This document shows, one piece after another, positions 8,800 to 17,338 of a stretch of 34,570 bases of DNA. The position numbers and the translations under genes are program-made. Source of the DNA: Hyphomicrobiales bacterium (lineage in GTDB: Bacteria; Pseudomonadota; Alphaproteobacteria; Rhizobiales; Xanthobacteraceae); contig PMAF01000020.1 in assembly GCA_003152455.1 (NCBI GenBank), forward strand, positions 9,763 through 44,332, read 5' to 3'. Positions within the stretch are counted from its first letter, which is position 1. The number at the start of each line of letters is the position of its first letter. Below the pieces are notes generated by a model. That model was not told the DNA's origin. It ran no database searches and worked only from the letters and a program-made list of their open reading frames with translations.

Positions 8800-9063
8800 T
8801 CAAACCGAATGCCGCGCGCTAGCGGTAAATCGGGTTACCGCTGTTACGCCGATGCCGCCATTCGCTCCAGGCCGGTTCTCCACGATTACGGTTTTGCCCC
8901 ATTGCTCTGAAAGCTTCTGCGCCAAGATGCGGGCGATGATGTCGCTAGTACCGCCCGCCTGATAGGGCGATATGATCGTGACCGTGCGGGATGGGAACTC
9001 GCCTGCGTCAGCAGTTGTGCATACCGACAGCGCGAGCATAACTGCAATAATTCGCCAGAACAT
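8800..9063 (-). pseudogene. Truncated TctC/Bug-family tripartite tricarboxylate transporter substrate-binding protein (N-terminus only)
   Basis: MFWRIIAVMLALSVCTTADAGEFPSRTVTIISPYQAGGTSDIIARILAQKLSEQWGKTVIVENRPGANGGIGV then unrelated residues; 87 aa versus ~320 aa for the two complete copies in this window. Confidence 0.85.
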
Positions 9064-9133
9064 GACCGTTACCTATTGCTTCCAAGTTCGGTGCTATTTG
9101 ACTCGGCCCTTCGGCATGGACATCAAATATTCC

Positions 9134-9535
9134 TCAATGGGCATCCCGTTCGTCCGTGTACCAGGAAGGTTTTTGCGGGTAGTGGGGCCCATCGTACATT
9201 TCCATAACGATCGTCTCTTCATGGGCGATCGCGGGACCGTGCACATTGCCTTTCGGATTGCAGTAGAAGCAGCCGGCGGTAAGGACGACGCCCGTCGAGG
9301 TGTATTCATATTTTCCTTTCAGGCAGAACATAAACTGATTGGCGGCATGCATATGCGGCTGGGGAATTCCGGCGTCCTTGTCGAATTTTATCAGAGCGAT
9401 CGATGCTCCGGTCTCTTCATTGCGCCAAAGCATCTTTTCATGAACGCCCTTAAGCGATTTCTCGCGCCAGGCGACATTTTCGGATTGAATCAAGATCTCA
9501 TCAAGACGTGGAGCGCCTTCAGGAAGTTTTGTCAT
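9134..9535 (-). CDS. Cupin domain protein
   Basis: PQPHMHAANQFMFCLKGKYEYTSTGVVLTAGCFYCNPKGNVHGP cupin motifs; 133 aa. Confidence 0.75.
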   Translation of the reverse strand: MTKLPEGAPRLDEILIQSENVAWREKSLKGVHEKMLWRNEETGASIALIKFDKDAGIPQPHMHAANQFMFCLKGKYEYTSTGVVLTAGCFYCNPKGNVHGPAIAHEETIVMEMYDGPHYPQKPSWYTDERDAH

Positions 9536-9793
9536 CGCGACCTCATGTTTGGCTATTGGGCTTTGGAAATTTAAGGACGATTAGAGTGGTGTGATAACGA
9601 CCTCAGAATTGACCATGGTTTGTGCGCGGATAATCGGGGGCTGAAGACATCTCTCGAACTTGATTTTCGGATTTATTGCTTTATTGCAAAATCGAGATGC
9701 GTCAGGGGGCATATGCTAACCACGCTGTTGACGGCGGACTCATTCGAATTCATTCGGCGCGTTCTCATTCAACACTTTAATTACACACCAGTG

Positions 9794-10159
9794 TTATTGA
9801 GCGGGGCCCACAGTGCTCCACGTGACGGATTTCAGCTCGATTAGCCGCGAGAGATAGGTAACGTTTGCCTTGTTCGTTAGTCGATGAACTTCCCGCATTT
9901 CATTTATAAAAACGAACGAGCCAGCCGACTCGTTTGTCGAAATCTTTCTTCCGAAGATCGTCTCGATTTCGTTGTCGCCGCCGCCCAGAGAGACGACCAG
10001 ATAGGGATGGTAGTGAATGTGAAAGTCGATGGTCTGACGCGGCTCAAGTCGGACTTCCCAAAGGCGAATATATTCGTTTTCAAACAGGAGGGTATTTCCG
10101 ATCTCTCCTAATGCGATTCCGCGATCCGCAGCCGCCTTTAATCCATGTTTGTCGTCCAT
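9794..10159 (-). CDS. Cupin-like small protein
   Basis: EPRQTIDFHIHYHPYLVVSLGGGDNEIE ... ESAGSFVFINEMREVHRLTN; 121 aa. Confidence 0.65.
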   Translation of the reverse strand: MDDKHGLKAAADRGIALGEIGNTLLFENEYIRLWEVRLEPRQTIDFHIHYHPYLVVSLGGGDNEIETIFGRKISTNESAGSFVFINEMREVHRLTNKANVTYLSRLIELKSVTWSTVGPAQ

Positions 10160-10169
10160 CGGATTGTTC

Positions 10170-10571
10170 CTATTTTACTGGCACGACCGCGATAGCGCTT
10201 ATTTCGATCAGGTAATCGGGCGAAGTCATCTTGGTGACCTCGACCATTGTTGATGCAGGCAGCGGCGGGCTAAAATATTGCGCCCGTACTTTATGAATGG
10301 CCTCAAAGTGCTCCATATTGCGGACATACACATCGACCCGGCATACGTCGTCGAGCGTGCCATCGGCGGCTTCAACGGCCGCCTTTACATTCTCGCAGAC
10401 CTGGCGAGTTTGTTCAGTGATGTCTCCGATGCCGGCAATGCTGCCGTCGGGTCGGCGAGCCGTCATGCCGGATATGAATACAAAACGGCCGGTCGCTTCG
10501 ATCGCGGTTGCGTGCGAGAAAACGCCGTTCGGTTGCCGTAGCTTCGGGCTCGAGATCTGAACTTTAGGCAT
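10170..10571 (-). CDS. RidA/YjgF family protein
   Basis: FVFISGMTARRPDGSIAGIGDITEQTRQVCENVKAAVEAADGTLDDVCRVDVYV...PASTMVEVTKMTSPDYLIEISAIA. Confidence 0.88.
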   Translation of the reverse strand: MPKVQISSPKLRQPNGVFSHATAIEATGRFVFISGMTARRPDGSIAGIGDITEQTRQVCENVKAAVEAADGTLDDVCRVDVYVRNMEHFEAIHKVRAQYFSPPLPASTMVEVTKMTSPDYLIEISAIAVVPVK

Positions 10572-11661
10572 GGTGTGTTTCCTTGATGGAGTTCTGAAAT
10601 AGGGTTGTGATCACACCGAGTTCATTTGCGAGGCGGGTCAGCATGGCAATGACAGACGGCTCAAGTTTTACTTCGCCGCCTGACTGCTCGCGACGGCGCC
10701 ATTCCGGCTCTCCAGGCGTAAATAATTGCTCTATGCCAGGGGCACGTTTTCCGCTGCGTATGCGCTCCGCGGACGCGGCGGTCTGCTGGCGAAACCAGTC
10801 GATGTCGCAAAAATGCGCTACGTCGATCGCGATGAAGAGATGTGAGCAGTCATAGGGTACGGTGAAGTCACCATATAGCGGGCGCACCTGCGAGCCCGTC
10901 GTTCCTTGTGACAGCAACCCACACATCAGATCGATTAGGAATGAAAGTCCAAAGCCTTTGGCGCCACCAGATGGAAGCAGCATGCCCGCAATTGCTTCCG
11001 AAGGATTAGTCGTAGGCATGCCTTGTGCGGTCACCGCCCAGGTCGCGGGAATGGAGTCTTTGGCCTTTTCCGCCATGCGAATTTTGCCCATCGCGGCTTT
11101 GCTTGTGGCCATATCGAGTACAATCGGAACCTTGCCGGCAGTCGGCAGCGCGATGGCGATCGGATTATTACCTACGACGCGCTCGGCGCCGCCCGGAGCA
11201 GGCATCAAGGGCCTCGTGTTGCACATCGCAATGCCGATGCAGCCGGCTTCTGCCGCCTGTAATGCATAACGTCCTGCGGTACCGAAATGAAAACCGTGGC
11301 GAACCGACACTATGCCGGCAGCGAACTGTCGTGCTTTATCGATTGCATGGATCATTGCTTGAATGCCGGTCAGTTGCCCGAGCGCATGTCCTGCATCGAG
11401 AACGACCGCTCCCTGGCGTTCCGATACGACCGAAGCGTTGTTAATGTGGGATACGGAGCCTTTCTGTAACCGCTCGATATACATATCGACCAGCATCACA
11501 CCATGCGACGACAACCCTTCGAGATCGGCTTCAACCAGTCCGCGGGCGACCGTTGCGGCGGCCACACTAGGCACGCCAACAGTAAAAAACAGCTGCGCAA
11601 TGAACTCACTGAGTTCCGCGGCAGAAACGGACTGATTCCCAGTCGGAACTTGTACGCTCAT
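10564..11661 (-). CDS. Ldh family oxidoreductase (malate/lactate/ureidoglycolate dehydrogenase-like)
   Basis: GLSSHGVMLVDMYIERLQKG, GHALGQLTG, SVRHGFHFGTAGRYALQAAEAGCIGIAMCNT, GGAKGFGLSFLIDLMCGLLS. Confidence 0.9.
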   Translation of the reverse strand: MSVQVPTGNQSVSAAELSEFIAQLFFTVGVPSVAAATVARGLVEADLEGLSSHGVMLVDMYIERLQKGSVSHINNASVVSERQGAVVLDAGHALGQLTGIQAMIHAIDKARQFAAGIVSVRHGFHFGTAGRYALQAAEAGCIGIAMCNTRPLMPAPGGAERVVGNNPIAIALPTAGKVPIVLDMATSKAAMGKIRMAEKAKDSIPATWAVTAQGMPTTNPSEAIAGMLLPSGGAKGFGLSFLIDLMCGLLSQGTTGSQVRPLYGDFTVPYDCSHLFIAIDVAHFCDIDWFRQQTAASAERIRSGKRAPGIEQLFTPGEPEWRRREQSGGEVKLEPSVIAMLTRLANELGVITTLFQNSIKETHHA

Positions 11662-12389
11662 TTGAGCGTCTTTCTGTTCATCATTCGCGGGTCTACATGA
11701 GCTTTGCTGGCTTCCAACGCCACCGCCACTTTATCGAGCGTCCGGGTGATGTGCATGCGATTGAGATCAAGCGTCTTATCGACGTCACGGTTAAGTGCCG
11801 CCCGCATCAACTGCTTGTGCTCAGTCACATCGTCGCGAAGCGGGCTGCTCGACATAATCGACAGAGCGACGTATCGCTCGGCCTGTTCGAAAAGACGCGA
11901 ACGGATAGAAAGGAGAGTGGGGGCCCCGCAGGCAGATACTAGTGCGGTATGAAAATCCGCGTGTTCCTTGCTCCAAGCTTCGCTAATGGCAGCGGTATTA
12001 GCCGGATCGATCTTACTTTGCCGGGACAACCGGTGGAACGCGCTGAGGAGATTGGCCTCCCACTCGACGCCGCCTTTTTCGAGCGACCAGCGTAGCGCGA
12101 TACTTTCGATTTCAATGCGGGTGTTCATTAGGTCGAGCAGGTTTTCTCGAGAAACCTCAGAAACCCTAAACCCCTTATTTTGCTCTAGTTCGACGAGCCC
12201 CTCGGCTTCAAGCCGCATCAAGGCTTCGCGAATAGGACTAGCGCCCATCCCGTAACGTTCGCGGAGCGCTTCCACGCGTAACCGTTCGTTTGGCATCAAC
12301 CTGCAGGCTATGATGTCGGAGCGGAGCTGAGTCAAAGCTGACGCATTCAAGGTCTGAGAGGCGTCGGACTCGGCGAGCGAAGATGGCAT
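11658..12389 (-). CDS. GntR family transcriptional regulator (FCD-type)
   Basis: LRSDIIACRLMPNERLRVEALRERYGMGASPIREALMRLEAEGLV wHTH; ATG at 12389 has SD GGGAGG; track ORF extends to 12485. Confidence 0.88.
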   Translation of the reverse strand: MPSSLAESDASQTLNASALTQLRSDIIACRLMPNERLRVEALRERYGMGASPIREALMRLEAEGLVELEQNKGFRVSEVSRENLLDLMNTRIEIESIALRWSLEKGGVEWEANLLSAFHRLSRQSKIDPANTAAISEAWSKEHADFHTALVSACGAPTLLSIRSRLFEQAERYVALSIMSSSPLRDDVTEHKQLMRAALNRDVDKTLDLNRMHITRTLDKVAVALEASKAHVDPRMMNRKTLK

Positions 12390-12436
12390 TAAACCTCCCG
12401 ACAGAGCCGTCTCTAATGCGGTGGCCCGAAGTTGTT

Positions 12437-12492
12437 TTATCGAGATAATCCACCTTTTATCGATAATCAAATAAATTTTCGGCAATCGATTG
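12437..12492. promoter_or_regulatory. Cluster of three palindromes in the GntR/ABC divergent promoter region
   Basis: TTATCGAGATAA (12437-12448), TTATCGATAA (12457-12466), CAATCGATTG (12483-12492). Confidence 0.55.
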
Positions 12493-12553
12493 ACGAGGCG
12501 ACTTTTTCAATGGCAGCATGACAATTCAGTCCTGCAACGAGGGGAGAGTTTGC

Positions 12554-13588
12554 ATGAACGCGTGGTCTCGGTGGATCGCGGGCACATTGTGCTCCATATC
12601 GCTAGTCGCCTTGCTGCCGGGCGTGGCTGCGGCGCAAGGTTCTCCGCCAACTCTGACCAAGGTCGTATTCTCGCTGGATTTCATTCCGCTGGGGCGGCAT
12701 GCAGCGTGGTATGCAGCGCTGGCCGAAGGCTATTATAAGGACGAAGGCCTCGATGTTTCGATCATCCCCTCGCAAGGGACGGCGCAGGTGATCCAAGCAG
12801 TAGAATCGGGTACCGCGAACATCGGCTTTGTCGATGTTCCAAGTGTGGTCATTGCGCGGGGCAATGGATCGAAACTCAAGATCGTGGCGGTGAACTACGG
12901 CAAGGCACCTTATGCCGTCTTCAGTCTGGCTAACGGTGCGAATGTCACCCAACCGAAACAGTTGGAGGGCCTAAATCTCGGAAGTGGAGCAGGAAGCTTC
13001 ACGCCGAAAATCATCGAAGGTTTCATGGCCCAGAAAGGACTCGATCCGAAAAAGCTTACGATCAGCAACGTGGCTCCGCCTGCTCGCGCAGCTACTCTGT
13101 TATCTGGAAAAATCCCAGCGATTGAGTTTTTCGTAATGGCAAAGCCAGGTCTTGAAGCAGCAGCAAGGTCGTCAAATACGGAGCTGCGCACCCTGTTGCT
13201 TGCAGATCATGGTCTCGAGCTCTATGGCAACGGCATTGCCGCGACTGAGGACTATATCGCCAAAAATCCAGATGTCTTGAAACGCTTCGTTCGTGCGTCG
13301 CTGAAGGGCTGGAAATTCACGATTGGAAATCCTGAGAAGGCTGCGGCAGATCAGATCAAGTACATTCCGACCCTGAAGCCAGAAGTCATTGTCGCGGAAA
13401 TCAAGGTGGTCAGCGATCTCGCGGTAACCGTTGAAACAAAAAAGAATGGTTTGGGTTGGTTTGACCCGGCGAAAATGAAGGCCAACCTAGACTTCGTCGA
13501 GAAGTACATCGGGGTAAGCGGCAAACCGCCGGTCGCGACCGATCTTTATGCAAGCGGATATCTTCCGACGCCGCCTATTATGCCTTAG
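12554..13588 (+). CDS. NitT/TauT-type ABC transporter substrate-binding protein
   Basis: Signal peptide MNAWSRWIAGTLCSISLVALLPGVAAAQG; LDFIPLGRHAAWYAALAEGYYKDEGLDVSI; SD GAGGGGAGAG before ATG 12554 (track start 12518). Confidence 0.88.
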   Translation: MNAWSRWIAGTLCSISLVALLPGVAAAQGSPPTLTKVVFSLDFIPLGRHAAWYAALAEGYYKDEGLDVSIIPSQGTAQVIQAVESGTANIGFVDVPSVVIARGNGSKLKIVAVNYGKAPYAVFSLANGANVTQPKQLEGLNLGSGAGSFTPKIIEGFMAQKGLDPKKLTISNVAPPARAATLLSGKIPAIEFFVMAKPGLEAAARSSNTELRTLLLADHGLELYGNGIAATEDYIAKNPDVLKRFVRASLKGWKFTIGNPEKAAADQIKYIPTLKPEVIVAEIKVVSDLAVTVETKKNGLGWFDPAKMKANLDFVEKYIGVSGKPPVATDLYASGYLPTPPIMP

Positions 13589-14411
13589 GAAGCAGGCCAT
13601 TCAGAGTCACGCTCAACTAGATCCTCAGGGGCGGGCTAACTCCGCCCCTGTTCCGTTCGGGCATTTCAAGGACGTCCATCAGTCCTTCAAACGCTCCGGG
13701 CAGACGCCCCTCGTTGCGATTAAGAACATTACGTTCGACCTGAAGGCTGGACACCTAGTTACCTTGCTTGGGCCGAGCGGTTGCGGAAAAACGACGTTTC
13801 TTAAAATTGTCGCTGGCTTGATTTCCGCCTCCGGTGGGACGATCCAAATTAATGGGCGCGATGTAGCCGAACCCCAACCTGATTTCGGAGTTGTTTTCCA
13901 GCAAGCAAACTTGATGCCTTGGCGGTCCATTCTGGATAATGTCTTGTTCCCGATGGAGATCCTTCGACGCTCTGACGCGGCCGCCAAGCTGCGCGCGCAA
14001 GAACTGCTCGCGCTAGTTGGGCTCGAAGGCTTCGAGCAGTCCTACCCCTCACAGCTTTCCGGTGGCATGCAGCAGCGGGTCGCGCTTTGTCGCGCCCTGA
14101 TTCATAAACCGAAGCTGTTACTGATGGATGAGCCGTTCGGCGCGCTTGACGAGCTTACACGAATGGAGATGCAGGATTTGCTCCTCGACATTCGCGTAAA
14201 GACGGATGCGACGGTCATGTTCGTCACCCACAGCATCAGCGAAGCTGTCTACATTTCCGATGTTGTCGCGGTCTTAAGCAAACGACCATCTGTCATCGCT
14301 GACTATATCGTGGTCAATTTGCCGTATCCGCGGTCCGCGGAAATCCGCTATTCCGCCGAATTTACGGACCTCGAGCATCGGGCCGGACGCGCGCTTGGTA
14401 TTACACGATGA
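13548..14411 (+). CDS. NitT/TauT-type ABC transporter ATP-binding protein
   Basis: Walker A GPSGCGKTT, LSGGMQQRVALCRALIH, LLLMDEPFGALDELTR; the N-terminus overlaps the upstream gene by 41 nt, true start uncertain. Confidence 0.85.
   Translation: MQADIFRRRLLCLRKQAIQSHAQLDPQGRANSAPVPFGHFKDVHQSFKRSGQTPLVAIKNITFDLKAGHLVTLLGPSGCGKTTFLKIVAGLISASGGTIQINGRDVAEPQPDFGVVFQQANLMPWRSILDNVLFPMEILRRSDAAAKLRAQELLALVGLEGFEQSYPSQLSGGMQQRVALCRALIHKPKLLLMDEPFGALDELTRMEMQDLLLDIRVKTDATVMFVTHSISEAVYISDVVAVLSKRPSVIADYIVVNLPYPRSAEIRYSAEFTDLEHRAGRALGITR
13627..13649 (+). other. GC-rich hairpin AGGGGCGG-(7 nt)-CCGCCCCT
   Basis: Perfect 8-bp inverted repeat between substrate-binding and ATPase domains of the operon; no T-tract follows. 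Confidence 0.65.
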
Positions 14412-15172
14412 CATTTCGTGACGTCAGAAATGCCATCTACCCATTGGTTGGAATCTCCGCCATCTTGCTGATCTGGCAACTTTACACGCATTTTCTCGGC
14501 ATCAACCGTATTGTTCTGCCTAGCCCCTTGGATATCCTATGGGCATCGATAAGCAATTGGGATGTCCTGCTGCGAGAAAGTTGGCCGACGTTTCTTGAAA
14601 GCGTGTTGGGGTTTGCTTTGGCCGTTGCGATAGGCATCCCGTTTGCCGTCTGCGTCGCGAATTCTCGTGTGCTGAATCTCACGCTGTATCCGATTTTGAT
14701 TGCCACGCAATCTATCCCAAAAGTCGCCGTCGCTCCCATTATTCTGGTCTGGTTCGGATTGGGCATGCAATCAAAACTCGTGATCGCATTTCTGGTCGCG
14801 TTTTTCCCGATCGTCGTCGATACCGCAGCGGGAATGCGTGCGACACCTGTAGGTTTGCTTGAGCTTGCCCGTTCGCTGCGAGCTTCGTCACTTCAAATAT
14901 TTTTGAAAGTTCAGTTTCCCGCGGCTTTGCCCTTCATATTTGCGGGCGCCAAAGTCGCGGTGACGTTGGCCGTTATCGGAGCGGTCATCGGAGAATTCAT
15001 TGGATCCGTCGGCGGATTGGGAAACTTGCTTCTAACCGCGAATTCACAGCTGGACAGTCCCTTGGCTTGGGCCGCGCTCATCTGGCTGAGTGTGCTAGGA
15101 ATCCTACTGTTTGGGGCGGTAGTGATTGCGGAGCGAATCGTTATGCCCTGGTCCGACGTCGGGCACCATTAA
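14408..15172 (+). CDS. NitT/TauT-type ABC transporter permease
   Basis: BPD-type permease; KVAVAPIILVWFGLGMQSKLVIAFLVAFFPI and EFIGSVGGLGNLLLTA; ATGA overlap with ATPase gene. Confidence 0.88.
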   Translation: MTFRDVRNAIYPLVGISAILLIWQLYTHFLGINRIVLPSPLDILWASISNWDVLLRESWPTFLESVLGFALAVAIGIPFAVCVANSRVLNLTLYPILIATQSIPKVAVAPIILVWFGLGMQSKLVIAFLVAFFPIVVDTAAGMRATPVGLLELARSLRASSLQIFLKVQFPAALPFIFAGAKVAVTLAVIGAVIGEFIGSVGGLGNLLLTANSQLDSPLAWAALIWLSVLGILLFGAVVIAERIVMPWSDVGHH

Positions 15173-15331
15173 CCGATGAACCTAAGTGGCCGTTTCGTTC
15201 TTTCCTGCCTCTTTATTGGTGGTCCTAGGTAGCGTTCATGCGACCGACATTCGCAGAATGAATGATTATGGAATGTTGCGCACCAATGGAATGAGTAGGT
15301 GCTCTTTTTAGTTTCGAAGCACTCGGCGCCG

Positions 15332-15745
15332 TCAGGGAGGGGATGCCAGCTCTACCAGTTCGATTACGACGTTGCCTGTTGATTTTGGGTCGATGAACGC
15401 AATACGTGAATTTGCATGGCCGATCCGTGGCTGCTCGTCGATTAGTTTAACGCCTTTTCGTTTGAGCTCGTCCAAGGCATCCTCGATGTCTTCGACCTCA
15501 AGACAAATGTGAAACAGGCCCTCTCCATGTTCCGCAATCCAGCGCGCGGTCTCCGTGTTGTCGCCATCAGACTCCAAGAGTTCAATATAAGTCTGCCCGA
15601 CCGGATACATCGCCAGCCGTGTATTGTATTGTGGTAGGTATTCTTCGTATTCGAGGCTGAGACCTATCTTCGCTTCGAATATTTCTCGGAATTGTGCCAT
15701 GCTCTTGACGGCAATTGCGATGTGCTCGATACGTTTGATCTTCAT
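15332..15745 (-). CDS. VOC family protein (methylmalonyl-CoA epimerase-like)
   Basis: MKIKRIEHIAIAVKSM...GLFHICLEVEDIEDALDELKRKGVKLIDEQPRIGHANSRIAFIDPKSTGNVVIELVE; likely start ATG at 15745 rather than 15829. Confidence 0.8.
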   Translation of the reverse strand: MKIKRIEHIAIAVKSMAQFREIFEAKIGLSLEYEEYLPQYNTRLAMYPVGQTYIELLESDGDNTETARWIAEHGEGLFHICLEVEDIEDALDELKRKGVKLIDEQPRIGHANSRIAFIDPKSTGNVVIELVELASPP

Positions 15746-16000
15746 GGTATGCCTCGACGTTTGTTTTGCCCGCGCGATCCTAGGGAGAAAGAGTCCGATT
15801 GCAAAATTGGGCTTTTCATCGAGTTGCATTATGAATACTCCATTCGAACGTTCTAAGTCTATGACGAAACGATCGATGTTAAAGTCATTGAAATGGCAGC
15901 GGCAGTCGTTACGCTCTGAAGTCGGCTTAAAGCTAGGGCTAGGCCTATTTTTCCAACATGCAATGGTCGGCTAGTTTCTTTAGCTGGGAATCGTCCGTTC

Positions 16001-17338
16001 ATGTCAGATAGCGCACGATTTTCGGACTGGGCGGCGCTAGATAAACCAACGCAGACCGTAGTCGCGGCGACCGCAATTGACAGAGCTCGCCGGCTTGAGC
16101 CGCGACTCCACGCGTTCGTCGAAATACAACGTTCCGACATAGCGCCGTCCTCTAACGGATCACTTGCATACCTTTCATATGCGGCCAAGGACTTGATTGT
16201 CGCACCGAAACATAAGCCGCATTGCGGCCTAGCAGATGTTTTGGATTTTGGATTGAACGGCTACGCCGATGTTTTGCGACTCCTCGATGATGCTGGGGCA
16301 TGCCGCGTCGGCTTCACGGCAATGACCGAGCTTGCCTACGAGCCGTCCGGCTACAACGCCGTTTGCGCTTACCCGCGAAACCCTTGGAATCTCGATTTCA
16401 TTACGGGCGGATCCTCATCTGGATCGGCGGTTGCGGTTACCAGCGGAGCGGCGACAATAGCGCTGGGCTCGGATACCGGTGGATCGATTCGCATCCCTTC
16501 GCATTGCACGGGCGCCACGGGATGGAAGCCGAGCTGGGGTGCGGTGAGTGTGACCGGTACTTTGCCTCTTGCTCCATTCCTTGATTGCGTCGGACTCTTG
16601 GCACGCAGCGCCGCCGATCTCGCTCCGGCGGCCGTGGTGCTGGCGGCGACCGTTGCGCCACAACGTGCGATTGAGAGCGTCGTCGTGTTGGCCGATGCTC
16701 TTCGCGGCGCAGTACCGTCAGTACGCACGCCTTGCCAAAACGGTATCGATGCAATCCAGGCCTGCGGCGTTGCCGTATCTCACGTCGAGGGACTGCCGGC
16801 GATGTTGGCGATCGATGCGCATGCCATGATTGTCATGCAAGGTGAGGCGGCAAGGGTTCATGCGGCCCGGCTCGGCCACCCGGCGCTCAGCCCGATTCTG
16901 CGCAGGCGGCTTGCGAAAGGTTCGACGATTGATGACGCCATGATCTCAGTTAATCGCGCCGCTCGGCCGCAATTGGTCAAAGACTTTAACGAGCAGGTCT
17001 TAGGCAAGGCCGATGCGGCGATTTTGCCGGTAATGGCGATCCGTACACCTCCGCTTTCGGAAGCCGATCCGGCTTCGCCAACATTCAGCGCTCGCCAGCT
17101 CTATGAACTTAGTAGCTACACCCGCTTCGTGAATATGCTGGGATTCCCTGCGGTGTCGATTCCGGTAGGCTTCGACGATCGTGGATTGCCCGTCGCGTTG
17201 CAGATGGTTGGCCGTGCTGGTTGCGATTTTGCTCTCATCGCACTCGCCGTGAGAGTGCAGGAGAAGACCGATTGGCATGGACGTATTCCAACTGCTATTG
17301 GCGACCTTCTCGACCGTAGCGAAGGATTGCTTGCATGA
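16001..17338 (+). CDS. Amidase signature family enzyme
   Basis: Ser-Ser-Lys triad context: YAAKDLI, GGSSSGSAVAV, GSDTGGSIRIPSHCTG; 445 aa. Confidence 0.9.
   Translation: MSDSARFSDWAALDKPTQTVVAATAIDRARRLEPRLHAFVEIQRSDIAPSSNGSLAYLSYAAKDLIVAPKHKPHCGLADVLDFGLNGYADVLRLLDDAGACRVGFTAMTELAYEPSGYNAVCAYPRNPWNLDFITGGSSSGSAVAVTSGAATIALGSDTGGSIRIPSHCTGATGWKPSWGAVSVTGTLPLAPFLDCVGLLARSAADLAPAAVVLAATVAPQRAIESVVVLADALRGAVPSVRTPCQNGIDAIQACGVAVSHVEGLPAMLAIDAHAMIVMQGEAARVHAARLGHPALSPILRRRLAKGSTIDDAMISVNRAARPQLVKDFNEQVLGKADAAILPVMAIRTPPLSEADPASPTFSARQLYELSSYTRFVNMLGFPAVSIPVGFDDRGLPVALQMVGRAGCDFALIALAVRVQEKTDWHGRIPTAIGDLLDRSEGLLA

Noticed and set aside
15846-15853. GAACGTTC palindrome upstream of the VOC gene
   Set aside because: Only 8 bp, expected often by chance; no supporting second half-site
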